Below are positions 1 through 7,157 of a stretch of 32,699 nt of DNA, piece after piece. The position numbers were made by a program, and so were the translations under genes. Position 1 is the first letter of the stretch. The number at the start of each line of letters is the position of its first letter. The stretch spans positions 1-32,699 of the forward strand of contig CALMSL010000095.1 of NCBI GenBank assembly GCA_937872445.1, read 5' to 3'. A model generated the notes under the pieces. The model made no database searches and was not told where the DNA came from. It saw only the letters and a list, made by a program, of their open reading frames with translations. The stretch comes from an uncultured Microbacteriaceae bacterium. Its GTDB lineage: Bacteria; Actinomycetota; Actinomycetes; Actinomycetales; Microbacteriaceae.

Positions 1-77
1 TTGCCCGACACCGACTCGATATCGCACAGGGCCCTCGTGATGTCGATCGAGGAGGAGGTCAGGTCGAGGGTCGGCAC
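1..77 (-). CDS. dapE: Succinyl-diaminopimelate desuccinylase, N-terminus only (cut by left window edge)
   Basis: Only the first 25 codons are in the window. Reading on the minus strand from GTG at 75-77 gives VPTLDLTSSSIDITRALCDI followed by ESVSG, which looks like the start of actinobacterial DapE. DapE is a zinc peptidase-family enzyme that removes succinate from N-succinyl-LL-2,6-diaminopimelate in the lysine and cell-wall pathway. The divergent neighbour dapD acts two steps earlier in the same pathway, which supports the call. The start is chosen because TAAACT, a good actinobacterial -10 element, lies six bases upstream, so the message is probably leaderless. The catalytic part lies outside the window, so identity rests on the N-terminal sequence and context. 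Confidence 0.72.
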   Translation of the reverse strand, partial: MPTLDLTSSSIDITRALCDIESVSG

Positions 78-83
78 CGGGCC

Positions 84-89
84 AGTTTA
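84..89 (-). promoter_or_regulatory. -10 element (TAAACT) for dapE, leaderless arrangement
   Basis: Minus-strand TAAACT is separated by six bases from the GTG of dapE, so transcription would begin at or next to the start codon. No convincing -35 hexamer is visible. The -10 of the divergent dapD lies only 20 bp away, so the two promoters share their upstream DNA. Confidence 0.5.
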
Positions 90-109
90 TCGAGCGGCGG
101 GCATCCCAT

Positions 110-115
110 TACCCT
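110..115 (+). promoter_or_regulatory. -10 element (TACCCT) for dapD, leaderless arrangement
   Basis: TACCCT ends six bases before the dapD ATG at 122, matching the TANNNT -10 of actinobacterial leaderless genes. No Shine-Dalgarno sequence precedes the ATG. A weak TTTATC lies at a possible -35 distance (86-91). Confidence 0.5.
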
Positions 116-121
116 TGAGGC

Positions 122-1075
122 ATGACGGACACGGCAGCCTGGGGGCAGGGAATCGCAACGGTCTCGAGCAATGCGACGATTCTGGACGCGTGGTTTCCCG
201 CGCCGCACCTTGGCGCCCTTCCCGACGATGTCGACCCCCGCGCCATTCCCGGCGACCTCGCGCAGCTTGTCGGCGAAGACGCCCGCCGCGCCGTCCGGCT
301 CGATTTCGTCACCGTCGAATCTGCTCTTGGCGCGCCGCCGACGTCCACGGTCGACGCCTACCTTCGCCTCCACCTCCTCAGCCACCGTCTGGCCAAACCG
401 AACACGGTCAACCTGGACGGGATCTTCGGACTTCTGCCCACCGTGGTGTGGACGAACGCGGGTCCCGTGCACCCGGATGATGCCGCCCGCCTGCGGTCAT
501 CGCTCCAGCGCTCGGGCATCACCGCGCACGGAATCGACAAGTTCCCGAGGCTCGTGGACTACGTCACCCCGCCTGGGGTGCGCATCGCCGACGCGAACCG
601 CGTGCGCCTCGGCGCGTACCTTTCGCCGGGAACCACCGTGATGCACGAAGGGTTCGTGAACTTCAACGCGGGGACGCTCGGCGCCTCCATGGTGGAGGGG
701 CGGATTTCGCAGGGCGTCGTCGTGGGTGACGGGTCGGACATTGGTGGCGGAGCATCCATCATGGGCACGCTGAGCGGCGGCGGGACGCAGCGCATATCGG
801 TGGGTGAGCGCTCACTTCTCGGAGCGAACTCCGGCATCGGTATTTCGCTTGGCGACGATTGCGTCGTCGAGGCCGGACTGTACGTGACCGCGGGCACGAA
901 AGTTGTTGTGGCGGATGCCGCCCCGCTCGCGTCTGGCGCGTCGCCCACCGTGAAAGCCGAGACGCTGTCCGGCCGCAGCGGACTGCTGTTCCGCCGCAAC
1001 TCGCTCACGGGCGCCGTGGAGGTGCTCGAGCGTGCGGGGCACGGCATCCTCCTCAACGAGGCGCTGCACGCCTAG
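122..1075 (+). CDS. dapD: 2,3,4,5-tetrahydropyridine-2,6-dicarboxylate N-succinyltransferase
   Basis: The 317-residue product is a cytoplasmic trimeric acyltransferase. It transfers succinate from succinyl-CoA to tetrahydrodipicolinate, the first step of the succinylase branch to meso-diaminopimelate and lysine. The second half (about residues 160-280) has the spaced small and hydrophobic residues of a left-handed parallel beta-helix. It includes the stretch from [11 protein letters not shown] through [20 protein letters not shown], which is characteristic of the actinobacterial DapD group. The length matches that group and is longer than the roughly 275-residue enterobacterial form. The ATG at 122 is supported by the -10 element six bases upstream. 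dapE diverges from it and gltA converges on it. Confidence 0.93.
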   Translation: MTDTAAWGQGIATVSSNATILDAWFPAPHLGALPDDVDPRAIPGDLAQLVGEDARRAVRLDFVTVESALGAPPTSTVDAYLRLHLLSHRLAKPNTVNLDGIFGLLPTVVWTNAGPVHPDDAARLRSSLQRSGITAHGIDKFPRLVDYVTPPGVRIADANRVRLGAYLSPGTTVMHEGFVNFNAGTLGASMVEGRISQGVVVGDGSDIGGGASIMGTLSGGGTQRISVGERSLLGANSGIGISLGDDCVVEAGLYVTAGTKVVVADAAPLASGASPTVKAETLSGRSGLLFRRNSLTGAVEVLERAGHGILLNEALHA

Positions 1076-1093
1076 CCCCCAAACTTTCGTTGA

Positions 1094-1191
1094 AAATTCA
1101 GGAATCCACGTCAACACTCACTTGATCGTGCCCGAATTTGCAGGCATCCGCGTCAAGGATCCAGACACATGAAACGCAGATTCCTGAATTT
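1094..1191. repeat. Three-copy ~21-bp repeat in the dapD/gltA convergent gap
   Basis: The 177-bp gap between the two convergent stop codons holds three related 21-mers. Copy 1 (1094-1114) and copy 2 (1136-1156) are direct. Copy 3 (1171-1191) is inverted. Copies 1 and 3 share a perfect 13-bp inverted repeat, AAATTCAGGAATC against GATTCCTGAATTT (1094-1106 and 1179-1191). Copy 2 matches copy 1 at 16 of 21 positions and ends in the same CGTCAA. Copies 1 and 2 start 42 bp apart. The outer arms could form a long-stemmed transcript structure working as a bidirectional terminator, or the copies may be protein-binding sites. Nothing else of note is visible in this gap. Confidence 0.65.
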
Positions 1192-1252
1192 CCGATGGAT
1201 ACTGCGGGCTGTAGCCAAGGCGCTAGGGTGACCGCGAGCTGGCTGGCTGGTA

Positions 1253-2548
1253 CTAGCGGCGCGGCCACTCGCGGGCGGTCGGGCCCACGTAGAGCTGCTG
1301 CGGGCGGCCGATGCGGGTCTCCGGGTCCTGATTCAGTTCGCGCCAGTGCGCGATCCAGCCGGGCAGACGCCCGATCGCGAACAACACGGTGAACATCCGC
1401 GACGGGAAACCCATCGCTTTGTAGATGACGCCCGTGTAGAAGTCGACGTTCGGGTACAGCTTGCGCTCGATGAAGTACTCGTCCGCGAGCGCCACCTCCT
1501 CCAGCTCCTTCGCGATGTCAAGCAGGTCATCCTTCACGCCGAGCGCCGCGAGAACCTCGTCGGCGCTCTCCTTCACGAGTGTCGCCCGCGGATCGAAGTT
1601 CTTGTACACCCGGTGGCCGAAGCCCATGAGCCGGATGCCGTCCTCCTTGTTCTTCACCCGCTCCACGAACTGCTTGACCGACTCGCCGGATTCCTTGATC
1701 TCCCCGAGCATGGTGAGCACTGCTTCATTCGCCCCGCCGTGCAGCGGGCCATAGAGGGCGTTGATCCCCGCGGAAATCGACGAGAAAATGTTCGCTTCCG
1801 TCGACCCGACGAGCCGAACCGTCGATGTCGACGCATTCTGTTCGTGGTCTTCGTGCAGGATGAGCAGCCGCTCGAGCGCGCGGGACAGCACCGGGTTCAC
1901 GACGTACGGTTCTGCCATGTTGCCGAAGTTGAGTTTCAGGAAGTTGTCGACGAAACTCAGCTCGTTGTCCGGGTACAGGAACGCCTGGCCGAGCGCCTTC
2001 TTGTGCGCGTAGGCGGCGATCACCGGAAGTTTCGCGAGCAGTCGAATGGTCGAATTCTCGACCTGCTCCGGGTCGCGCACATCGAGGGAGTCTTCGTAGA
2101 ACGTGCCGAGCGCACCGACCGCGCTGGAAAGCACCGACATCGGGTGGGCGCTGTGCGGGAGGGCATCGAAGAACCGGCGCAGATCCTCGTGCAGAAGAGT
2201 GTGGCGCCGGACGTTCTCCTCGAACAGGTCGAGTTCCACCGCGGTCGGCAGTTCGCCGTGGATGAGAAGCCACGCGACCTCGAGGTACGTCGAATTCGCT
2301 GCGACGTCTTCGATCGCGTAGCCACGGTAGCGCAGGATGCCGGCATCCCCGTCGATGTACGTGATCGCACTCTTCGTTGCCGCCGTATTCACGAATCCCT
2401 GGTCAAGGGAAGTGAGCCCCGTCTGCCTGGTGAGCGTGGAGAAGTCGATGGCGTTCGCGCCGTCGGTGCTCTGCACAATGGGGAACTCGGCGCTGCCCCC
2501 GGGGTAGTGGAGGGTCGCCAGGGCATCGTTAGGTACGGCTTCAGTCAC
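1253..2548 (-). CDS. gltA: Citrate synthase (type II)
   Basis: The 431-residue enzyme condenses acetyl-CoA with oxaloacetate to citrate, the entry step of the TCA cycle. The catalytic triad is visible: His270 in YGPLHGGANEA, His312 in MGFGHRVYKNFDPRA and Asp369 in the NVDFYTG segment. Length and the extra N-terminal beta domain fit the type II (Gram-negative/actinobacterial) hexameric form, which is usually NADH-sensitive. Translation starts at GTG 2546-2548, nine bases after the dapC stop, so the two genes are almost certainly co-transcribed. No strong separate ribosome site is visible, which suggests coupling. Its stop faces dapD across the repeat-bearing gap. Confidence 0.95.
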   Translation of the reverse strand: MTEAVPNDALATLHYPGGSAEFPIVQSTDGANAIDFSTLTRQTGLTSLDQGFVNTAATKSAITYIDGDAGILRYRGYAIEDVAANSTYLEVAWLLIHGELPTAVELDLFEENVRRHTLLHEDLRRFFDALPHSAHPMSVLSSAVGALGTFYEDSLDVRDPEQVENSTIRLLAKLPVIAAYAHKKALGQAFLYPDNELSFVDNFLKLNFGNMAEPYVVNPVLSRALERLLILHEDHEQNASTSTVRLVGSTEANIFSSISAGINALYGPLHGGANEAVLTMLGEIKESGESVKQFVERVKNKEDGIRLMGFGHRVYKNFDPRATLVKESADEVLAALGVKDDLLDIAKELEEVALADEYFIERKLYPNVDFYTGVIYKAMGFPSRMFTVLFAIGRLPGWIAHWRELNQDPETRIGRPQQLYVGPTAREWPRR

Positions 2549-2557
2549 GCTTACAGC

Positions 2558-3697
2558 CTAATTGGCGGATCCGTCGACCGTGGAACCGTCTAAGATTCCC
2601 TCAATTCCGCTGGAGACTTTCTCCAATCGGCGTGCGGCCTGGGCGATGGCCTCGTCGCGTGCGGTGAGCGCGATGCGCACATGGGTGTCGTCGCCGTAGA
2701 ACGTGCCGGGCACGGCGAGAATGCCGGCATCCGCGAGCCGTGCGACGGTGTCCCACGCCGGTTCCCCCCGACTCGCCCACAGGTACAGCCCGGCCTCGCT
2801 GTGGTCGATGCGGTACCCGGATGCCTCCAGCGCCGCGCGAAGTACGTCCCGTCGCGCGCGATACATCTCGCGCTGGGCGTCAACGTGAGCCTCATCGCCC
2901 AGGGCGGCGACCATCGCGGCCTGCACCGGCGCCGGAACCATGAGGCCGAGGTGTTTGCGCACGGCCAGCACCTGTCCGAGCACCCGCGAGCATCCGCCGA
3001 CGAAACCGGCCCGGTACCCGGCAAGGTTCGACTGTTTACTGAGCGAGCACACCGCGAGGATGTTGTGCCGGGACCCGTCGGTAACCCGCGGGTCGAGGAT
3101 GCTCACGGTCGGCCGGTTTTCGGCCCAGTTGAGCTCCGCGTAGCATTCGTCGCTGGCAATGACGGCATCCAGTTCCCGCGCCCGTGCGACCGCCGCGCGC
3201 AGTTCCGCGACGCCGAGCACCCGGCCGTTCGGGTTTCCCGGGCTGTTCAGCCAGATCAGGCGGGTGGACTCCGGCCACCGCGACGGATCGTCTTCGGCGA
3301 CCGCGCTCGCGCCCACGACGGCGGCCCCGAGGGCATAGCTCGGGTAGGCGGCGGCCGGGTGAACCACCGTGTCGCCAGGGCCGAGCCCCAGGAAGAGCCC
3401 GAGCCCCGCCACGAACTCCTTCGAACCGATTGTGGGGAGCACGTTGCCTGCGCCGAGCTCGACTCCGCGGCGCCGCGCAAACCATTCGACGATGGCCTCC
3501 CGCAACTCGGGAGTTCCCGCGGTTTGGGGATAGGCGTGCGCATCGGATGCCGCCGCGAGCGCGTCCCGAATGATCGCGGGAGTGGCATCCACCGGCGACC
3601 CGACGGACAGATCAATCATGCCCTGCGGGTGCGCGCGCGCCCGCGCCGCGTAGGGCTCCAGCGCATCCCACGGGAAGTCCGGCAGGTTCAGCGCCAT
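2558..3697 (-). CDS. dapC: Succinyldiaminopimelate transaminase
   Basis: The 379-residue product is a PLP-dependent class I/II aminotransferase that makes N-succinyl-LL-2,6-diaminopimelate from the 6-oxo precursor with glutamate, acting between DapD and DapE. Visible features are the PLP-binding SPGNPNG (Asn155), the SDECY aspartate (Asp183), the Schiff-base lysine Lys221 in SLSKQSNLAG and the following arginine (Arg229). The N-terminal DFPWD..PYAARA and GMIDLSVGSPVD segments are typical of actinobacterial DapC. It lies directly after fdxA, an arrangement common in actinobacteria, and is followed by gltA nine bases on. It could be a broader-specificity aminotransferase, but the dap context argues for DapC. 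Confidence 0.9.
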   Translation of the reverse strand: MALNLPDFPWDALEPYAARARAHPQGMIDLSVGSPVDATPAIIRDALAAASDAHAYPQTAGTPELREAIVEWFARRRGVELGAGNVLPTIGSKEFVAGLGLFLGLGPGDTVVHPAAAYPSYALGAAVVGASAVAEDDPSRWPESTRLIWLNSPGNPNGRVLGVAELRAAVARARELDAVIASDECYAELNWAENRPTVSILDPRVTDGSRHNILAVCSLSKQSNLAGYRAGFVGGCSRVLGQVLAVRKHLGLMVPAPVQAAMVAALGDEAHVDAQREMYRARRDVLRAALEASGYRIDHSEAGLYLWASRGEPAWDTVARLADAGILAVPGTFYGDDTHVRIALTARDEAIAQAARRLEKVSSGIEGILDGSTVDGSAN

Positions 3698-3734
3698 GAA
3701 ACCGCCCGCCGCGCGCGCATCGCCATGCCCGGAT

Positions 3735-4067
3735 TCAGTTTTCGGTGTTGTTGATGTTCGCGGGGAGCGCCGCGACGATGGGGTGGTCCTTGTGGATCAC
3801 ACCGACCTTGGCCGCGCCGCCAGGGGAGCCGATATCGTCGAAGAATTCGACGTTGGCCTTGTAGTAGTCGGCCCACTGCTCGGGGGTGTCGTCCTCGTAG
3901 TAGATGGCCTCGACGGGGCACACCGGTTCGCACGCGCCGCAATCGACGCACTCGTCGGGGTGGATGTAGAGCATCCGGTCGCCCTCGTAAATGCAGTCCA
4001 CCGGGCATTCGTCCACGCACGCGCGATCCTTGACGTCGACGCACGGCAGGGCGATCACATAGGTCAC
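3735..4067 (-). CDS. fdxA: Seven-iron ferredoxin (3Fe-4S / 4Fe-4S)
   Basis: The 110-residue soluble electron carrier starts VTYVIALPCVDVKDRAC. Cysteines 9, 17, 21, 40, 43, 46 and 50 match the ligand pattern of FdxA, in which one cluster is 3Fe-4S (9, 17, 50) and the other 4Fe-4S (21, 40, 43, 46). Cys25 is extra. The C-terminal EQWADYYKANVEFF is family-typical. The GTG at 4065-4067 is chosen because it restores the canonical N-terminus and overlaps the stop of the upstream MshB-like gene as GTGA. A longer in-frame reading to about 4250 would only read through the upstream gene. It belongs to the run that ends in dapC and gltA. Its redox partner cannot be told from the sequence. Confidence 0.93.
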   Translation of the reverse strand: MTYVIALPCVDVKDRACVDECPVDCIYEGDRMLYIHPDECVDCGACEPVCPVEAIYYEDDTPEQWADYYKANVEFFDDIGSPGGAAKVGVIHKDHPIVAALPANINNTEN

Positions 4068-5251
4068 GGTGTGCCGACGTCCTTCCCGGGTTTCGAACTC
4101 TTTCCCATCGTAGCCCGGGAAAATTTTCCACGACGCGGCCACGCGAGCACGACAATCGCGATGATGACGGTGCCGTACGTCCAGAGGTAGCCCGACGCTG
4201 TCGCGGGGACCAGAACGGATCCGCCCGGGCCCGTCTGCGACAGAACCCACACTGCGCCAACCAGTCCGATCGCCGCGAACCCCGCCGCCGCCCTCGAGGT
4301 GAAGAGCAGCCGAAGTCCGATCAGGAACAGCGCGGCGATCCCGAGCGGGATGGCCACCCAGACGGCCTGGTTGTTGGCGGTGCCGATCGTTCCGACGATC
4401 ACGCCGAGCAGGACGGCGATGACGCTCGCGGCAACCCTGCCGGCGATGCCGAAACTCGCAAACGTGATGCCCTCCGACGTCGCCCCACCCTGGGGTCGGA
4501 AGAGTTCGCTTCGGCCGATCGGTTCGACCTGCCCGCCGGAGTGCACGATGGTGTCCCCCTCCACCGTGAGCTGGGTGCGGTGGGCGCGAAGCGCCCGCTT
4601 CTTGCGTTCGAGCACCGGTTCCACGTCGATGCGAATGTCCCCGTGCCGCTCCAGACCATCGCCCACAATCGCAAAGAATGGGACGCCGGCCAGGAGAGCC
4701 GCGGTGCGTGCCGCGTCGTGGGCGCGAACGTGGTCCGGATGGCCATATCCCCCGCGCTCGTCATAGCTCACGATGGCGGTAGGGTGCACCTCCTCCGCGA
4801 CGGCGAGAATGTCCGCGACGACCGCGTCCAGCTCGACACCGGTCAGCGTGTTCCGGCCATCCGGCCCAACCTCTGCCTCCGCGAGCGCCTGGGCGCCGCC
4901 CACCCCCCACTGCATCCCGGAGTCTCGGTACCGGTGCCGCGGAGTGTGCAGCGCGCGAGCGCCGTCGTCGCCGAGAAATCGGAAGTCGCCCAGGTGCAGC
5001 TCGGCCATGGCGGCGGCGAGCTCCGTTTCGCGGTACGCGCCGAGCACGTCCCCGCTCAGGTGCTGAAGCTCGGGCGGGATGACCTCGCCGCGTTCGCCGC
5101 GCGTGCAGGTCACCAGCGTGACCTCGGCGCCGCAGTCGATCAGCGTCGCCATGGCCCCGCCGGTGGAAATCGTCTCGTCGTCGGGGTGCGCGTGCACGAA
5201 CAGCACGTGCTCGCGGCTCTCGGGCACTCTCACAGTGGACAGGATACGCAT
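4064..5251 (-). CDS. MshB-like PIG-L deacetylase with C-terminal four-helix membrane domain
   Basis: The 395-residue protein has two parts. Residues 15-250 are a zinc-dependent LmbE/PIG-L deacetylase. HAHPDDE at 20-26 gives the metal ligands His22 and Asp25 and the base Asp24. YRDSGM is at 108-113 and YGHPDH at 169-174. These match MshB, which deacetylates GlcNAc-inositol in mycothiol synthesis, although mycothiol-conjugate amidase (Mca) is a relative. Residues about 270-371 then hold four hydrophobic segments (270-290, 297-317, 321-339, 354-371), so the enzyme is probably anchored in the membrane. The ATG at 5249-5251 has no clear ribosome site, and a GTG five or seven codons in is possible. 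The gene overlaps fdxA by four bases. Its promoter would run through the iron box. Confidence 0.75.
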   Translation of the reverse strand: MRILSTVRVPESREHVLFVHAHPDDETISTGGAMATLIDCGAEVTLVTCTRGERGEVIPPELQHLSGDVLGAYRETELAAAMAELHLGDFRFLGDDGARALHTPRHRYRDSGMQWGVGGAQALAEAEVGPDGRNTLTGVELDAVVADILAVAEEVHPTAIVSYDERGGYGHPDHVRAHDAARTAALLAGVPFFAIVGDGLERHGDIRIDVEPVLERKKRALRAHRTQLTVEGDTIVHSGGQVEPIGRSELFRPQGGATSEGITFASFGIAGRVAASVIAVLLGVIVGTIGTANNQAVWVAIPLGIAALFLIGLRLLFTSRAAAGFAAIGLVGAVWVLSQTGPGGSVLVPATASGYLWTYGTVIIAIVVLAWPRRGKFSRATMGKSSKPGKDVGTP

Positions 5252-5266
5252 GCGGCGATACGATCG

Positions 5267-5289
5267 TTAGGTAAGGATAGCCTTACCAA
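5267..5289. promoter_or_regulatory. Iron box for a DtxR/IdeR-type repressor
   Basis: TTAGGTAAGGATAGCCTTA (5267-5285) matches the IdeR/DtxR 19-mer consensus at 15 of 19 positions as I recall it. It contains a 7-bp perfect dyad, GGTAAGG (5270-5276) and CCTTACC (5281-5287). It sits 52 bp before the efeU start and 15 bp before the MshB-like start. A possible plus-strand -10, TAGCCT (5278-5283), lies inside it. On the minus strand TAACGA follows immediately. A Fe(II)-loaded repressor here would block efeU and perhaps the leftward operon. Confidence 0.78.
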
Positions 5290-5340
5290 TCTTGCTCATC
5301 CGCTCCGCCTTCGTCGGCGGCACCACCGTGAAGTGAATCT

Positions 5341-6207
5341 GTGATCGCCAACCTGCTCATCGGCCTCCGCGAAGGCCTCGAAGCGGCACTCGTCGTCGGT
5401 ATCCTCGTCGCCTACCTCGTGAAGCTGCGGCGCCGCGATGTCCTGGGGCGTTTGTGGCTGGGCGTCGGACTCGCCGTCGCGGTGTCGCTCGGACTCGGCG
5501 CCCTCCTCACCTTCGGCTCCTACGGCTTGAGCTTTCAGGCCCAGGAACTCATCGGCGGCAGTCTGTCGATCATCGCCACCGCGCTCGTCACCTGGATGAT
5601 CTTCTGGATGCTGCGCACCGCGCGCACCCTGGGCACCTCGCTGCGCAGCGACGTGGACAGCCACCTCGACGGAGCGGGTTGGGGGCTCGTGCTCGTCGCA
5701 TTCCTCGCGGTAGGCCGGGAAGGCATCGAGACCGCACTCTTCATTTGGGCGGCCGTGCAGGCGACCGGCGAGACCACCATGCCGCTGCTCGGCGCCAGCA
5801 TCGGCATAGCGCTGGCCATCGCCCTCGGATGGCTCATCTACCGGGGGGTTGTGCGCATCAACCTCGGCACGTTCTTCGCCTGGACCGGTTTCTTCCTCAT
5901 CATCGTGGCCGCCGGAGTGCTCTCCTACGGCGTGCACGATCTGCAGGAGGCCGGCGTGCTGCCCGGGCTGCATTCCCTCGCATTCGACGTGAGCGCTGCC
6001 ATCCCGCCGGACAGTTGGTACGGGACCCTGCTCAAGGGAACCGTCAACTTCTCTCCCGCTACCACGTGGCTGGAGGCGGCCGTGTGGGTGTCGTACACGG
6101 TGCCGGTTCTTCTCCTCTTCCTTCGCGCGCTGCGGAAGCCGAACGCCCCGGTCGCGCCACGGCCCGCCGCATCCGATTCTGCACTCACCACTCAGGGAGC
6201 CTCATGA
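5341..6207 (+). CDS. efeU: FTR1-family iron permease EfeU
   Basis: The 288-residue inner-membrane protein has about seven hydrophobic helices. It carries the two REGxE signatures that define the FTR1/EfeU iron channel family: REGLE at residues 10-14 in helix 1 and REGIE at 126-130 in helix 4. The glutamates in these motifs are needed for iron passage. EfeU takes up iron with EfeO and the haem peroxidase EfeB. Here only an EfeO-like stub follows, overlapping as ATGA. The start is GTG 5341, which places REGLE at the usual position in the first helix. The ribosome site is weak (GAAG about 9 bases upstream). The DtxR-type box 52 bp upstream predicts expression in iron starvation. Confidence 0.92.
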   Translation: MIANLLIGLREGLEAALVVGILVAYLVKLRRRDVLGRLWLGVGLAVAVSLGLGALLTFGSYGLSFQAQELIGGSLSIIATALVTWMIFWMLRTARTLGTSLRSDVDSHLDGAGWGLVLVAFLAVGREGIETALFIWAAVQATGETTMPLLGASIGIALAIALGWLIYRGVVRINLGTFFAWTGFFLIIVAAGVLSYGVHDLQEAGVLPGLHSLAFDVSAAIPPDSWYGTLLKGTVNFSPATTWLEAAVWVSYTVPVLLLFLRALRKPNAPVAPRPAASDSALTTQGAS

Positions 6208-6596
6208 TCCGCCGTCCCCTCGCCATCGTCGCCGCAGCGACCGTGACCGTCGCCATCCTGAGCGGTTGCGTGCCGAACACGACGCCGGGCAGCAACGGGA
6301 CGACGATCCATGTCGACAGCACCGCGGTCGACTGCGTGCTCTCCGCCACGTCCGCCCCGAGCGGTAGCATCGTCTTCTCGGTCGCCAACAAGGGGGATGC
6401 CGCAACCGAGTTCTACGTTCTCGCCGAGGACGGCAAACGCGTCGTCGGCGAAGTGGAGAACATCGGCCCCGGCATCAGCCGCGACCTGGTCGTGGATGTT
6501 CAGCCGGGAACGTACTACACCGTCTGCAAACCGGGAATGGTCGGCGACGGCGTCGGTCGCGCACCGTTCACGGTGACCGATTCACGCACAGGCTGA
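6204..6596 (+). CDS. EfeO-like lipoprotein, cupredoxin domain only
   Basis: The 130-residue protein has a lipoprotein signal peptide ending in LSGC, with Cys22 as the lipidated residue. It then carries only the cupredoxin-like N-terminal domain of Efe[34 protein letters not shown] and [13 protein letters not shown]. In the usual EfeO this domain is followed by a metal-binding M75 (imelysin-like) domain. Here the frame stops at TGA right after the domain, and a convergent gene begins four bases later. No M75 remnant and no efeB follow. The ATG overlaps the efeU stop, with GGGAG just upstream, so the pair is coupled. It likely binds or oxidises iron outside the membrane for EfeU. Confidence 0.82.
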   Translation: MIRRPLAIVAAATVTVAILSGCVPNTTPGSNGTTIHVDSTAVDCVLSATSAPSGSIVFSVANKGDAATEFYVLAEDGKRVVGEVENIGPGISRDLVVDVQPGTYYTVCKPGMVGDGVGRAPFTVTDSRTG

Positions 6597-6600
6597 CGGG

Positions 6601-7059
6601 TCAGGAACCGGGCTTCGTGTAGGTCACCGTGTAATTGGCGATGAAGCCGTTCTTGTCATCCTTCGACACGACGACGAGAACTCCGTAGGGATCTTTGCTG
6701 AAGATGCCAGTCTTCGTATCTCCCGTTGCATCGCCCTGCGCCTTGGACTCGAACCCGGCCGCGGTCAACTGCGCGGTGATGCCATCGAGCGCGTTGCCGT
6801 CGCTGACCTGAATGGTGACGTTCCAGATTTTGCCTTCCGCATTCCCCAGCCCGCCGCCGAAGATGACTTTGCCGGAGGCAATCGGGACCTCCTTGGGGAA
6901 ATCGCTCGGGAGCGAGGATCCGCCCAGGTCGACTCCGCCTCCCGTCACCTGCTTGACGAGACCTTCGATGGGATTGCTGCACGCGGTGAGCACGGGGGCG
7001 AGAGCGAGCGACAGGACGATCGCGGCCGGCACGAGGAAGCGTTTGCGAGTACTGGACAT
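6601..7059 (-). CDS. Small secreted lipoprotein of unknown function
   Basis: The 152-residue protein begins MSSTRKRFLVPAAIVLSLAL and has a lipobox LTAC with Cys27 as the lipid attachment site. The mature part is glycine-rich at first (about residues 40-50) and then resembles a compact beta-rich domain with SDFPKEVPI, GGGLGNAEGKIWNVTIQVSD and a YTVTYTKPGS end. I do not recognise the family. It resembles short actinobacterial exported lipoproteins of no known role. The start ATG at 7057-7059 has AGGAAA eight bases upstream. It converges on the EfeO-like gene with four bases between stops and lies downstream of typA on the same strand, separated by a hairpin. Confidence 0.8.
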   Translation of the reverse strand: MSSTRKRFLVPAAIVLSLALAPVLTACSNPIEGLVKQVTGGGVDLGGSSLPSDFPKEVPIASGKVIFGGGLGNAEGKIWNVTIQVSDGNALDGITAQLTAAGFESKAQGDATGDTKTGIFSKDPYGVLVVVSKDDKNGFIANYTVTYTKPGS

Positions 7060-7118
7060 GGCGGTATTTCCTATTCCTTGCGTGGAACTCGGACGACGGG
7101 TTCCCGACAGCGTACTAC

Positions 7119-7146
7119 GGGCCGTCGCAGCAAGCAATAACGGCCC
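7119..7146 (-). terminator. Hairpin after typA
   Basis: GGGCCGT (7119-7125) and ACGGCCC (7140-7146) form a 7-bp GC-rich stem with a 14-base loop, 11 bases after the typA stop in the direction of transcription. No T-run follows, so it is at best an actinobacterial-type terminator without a U tract. Confidence 0.4.
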
Positions 7147-7157
7147 TGAACGGGAAT

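Noticed and set aside
4068-4250. A 61-residue N-terminal extension of the ferredoxin.
   Set aside because: It overlaps the membrane part of the upstream gene. The GTG at 4067 gives the canonical FdxA N-terminus and a GTGA overlap.
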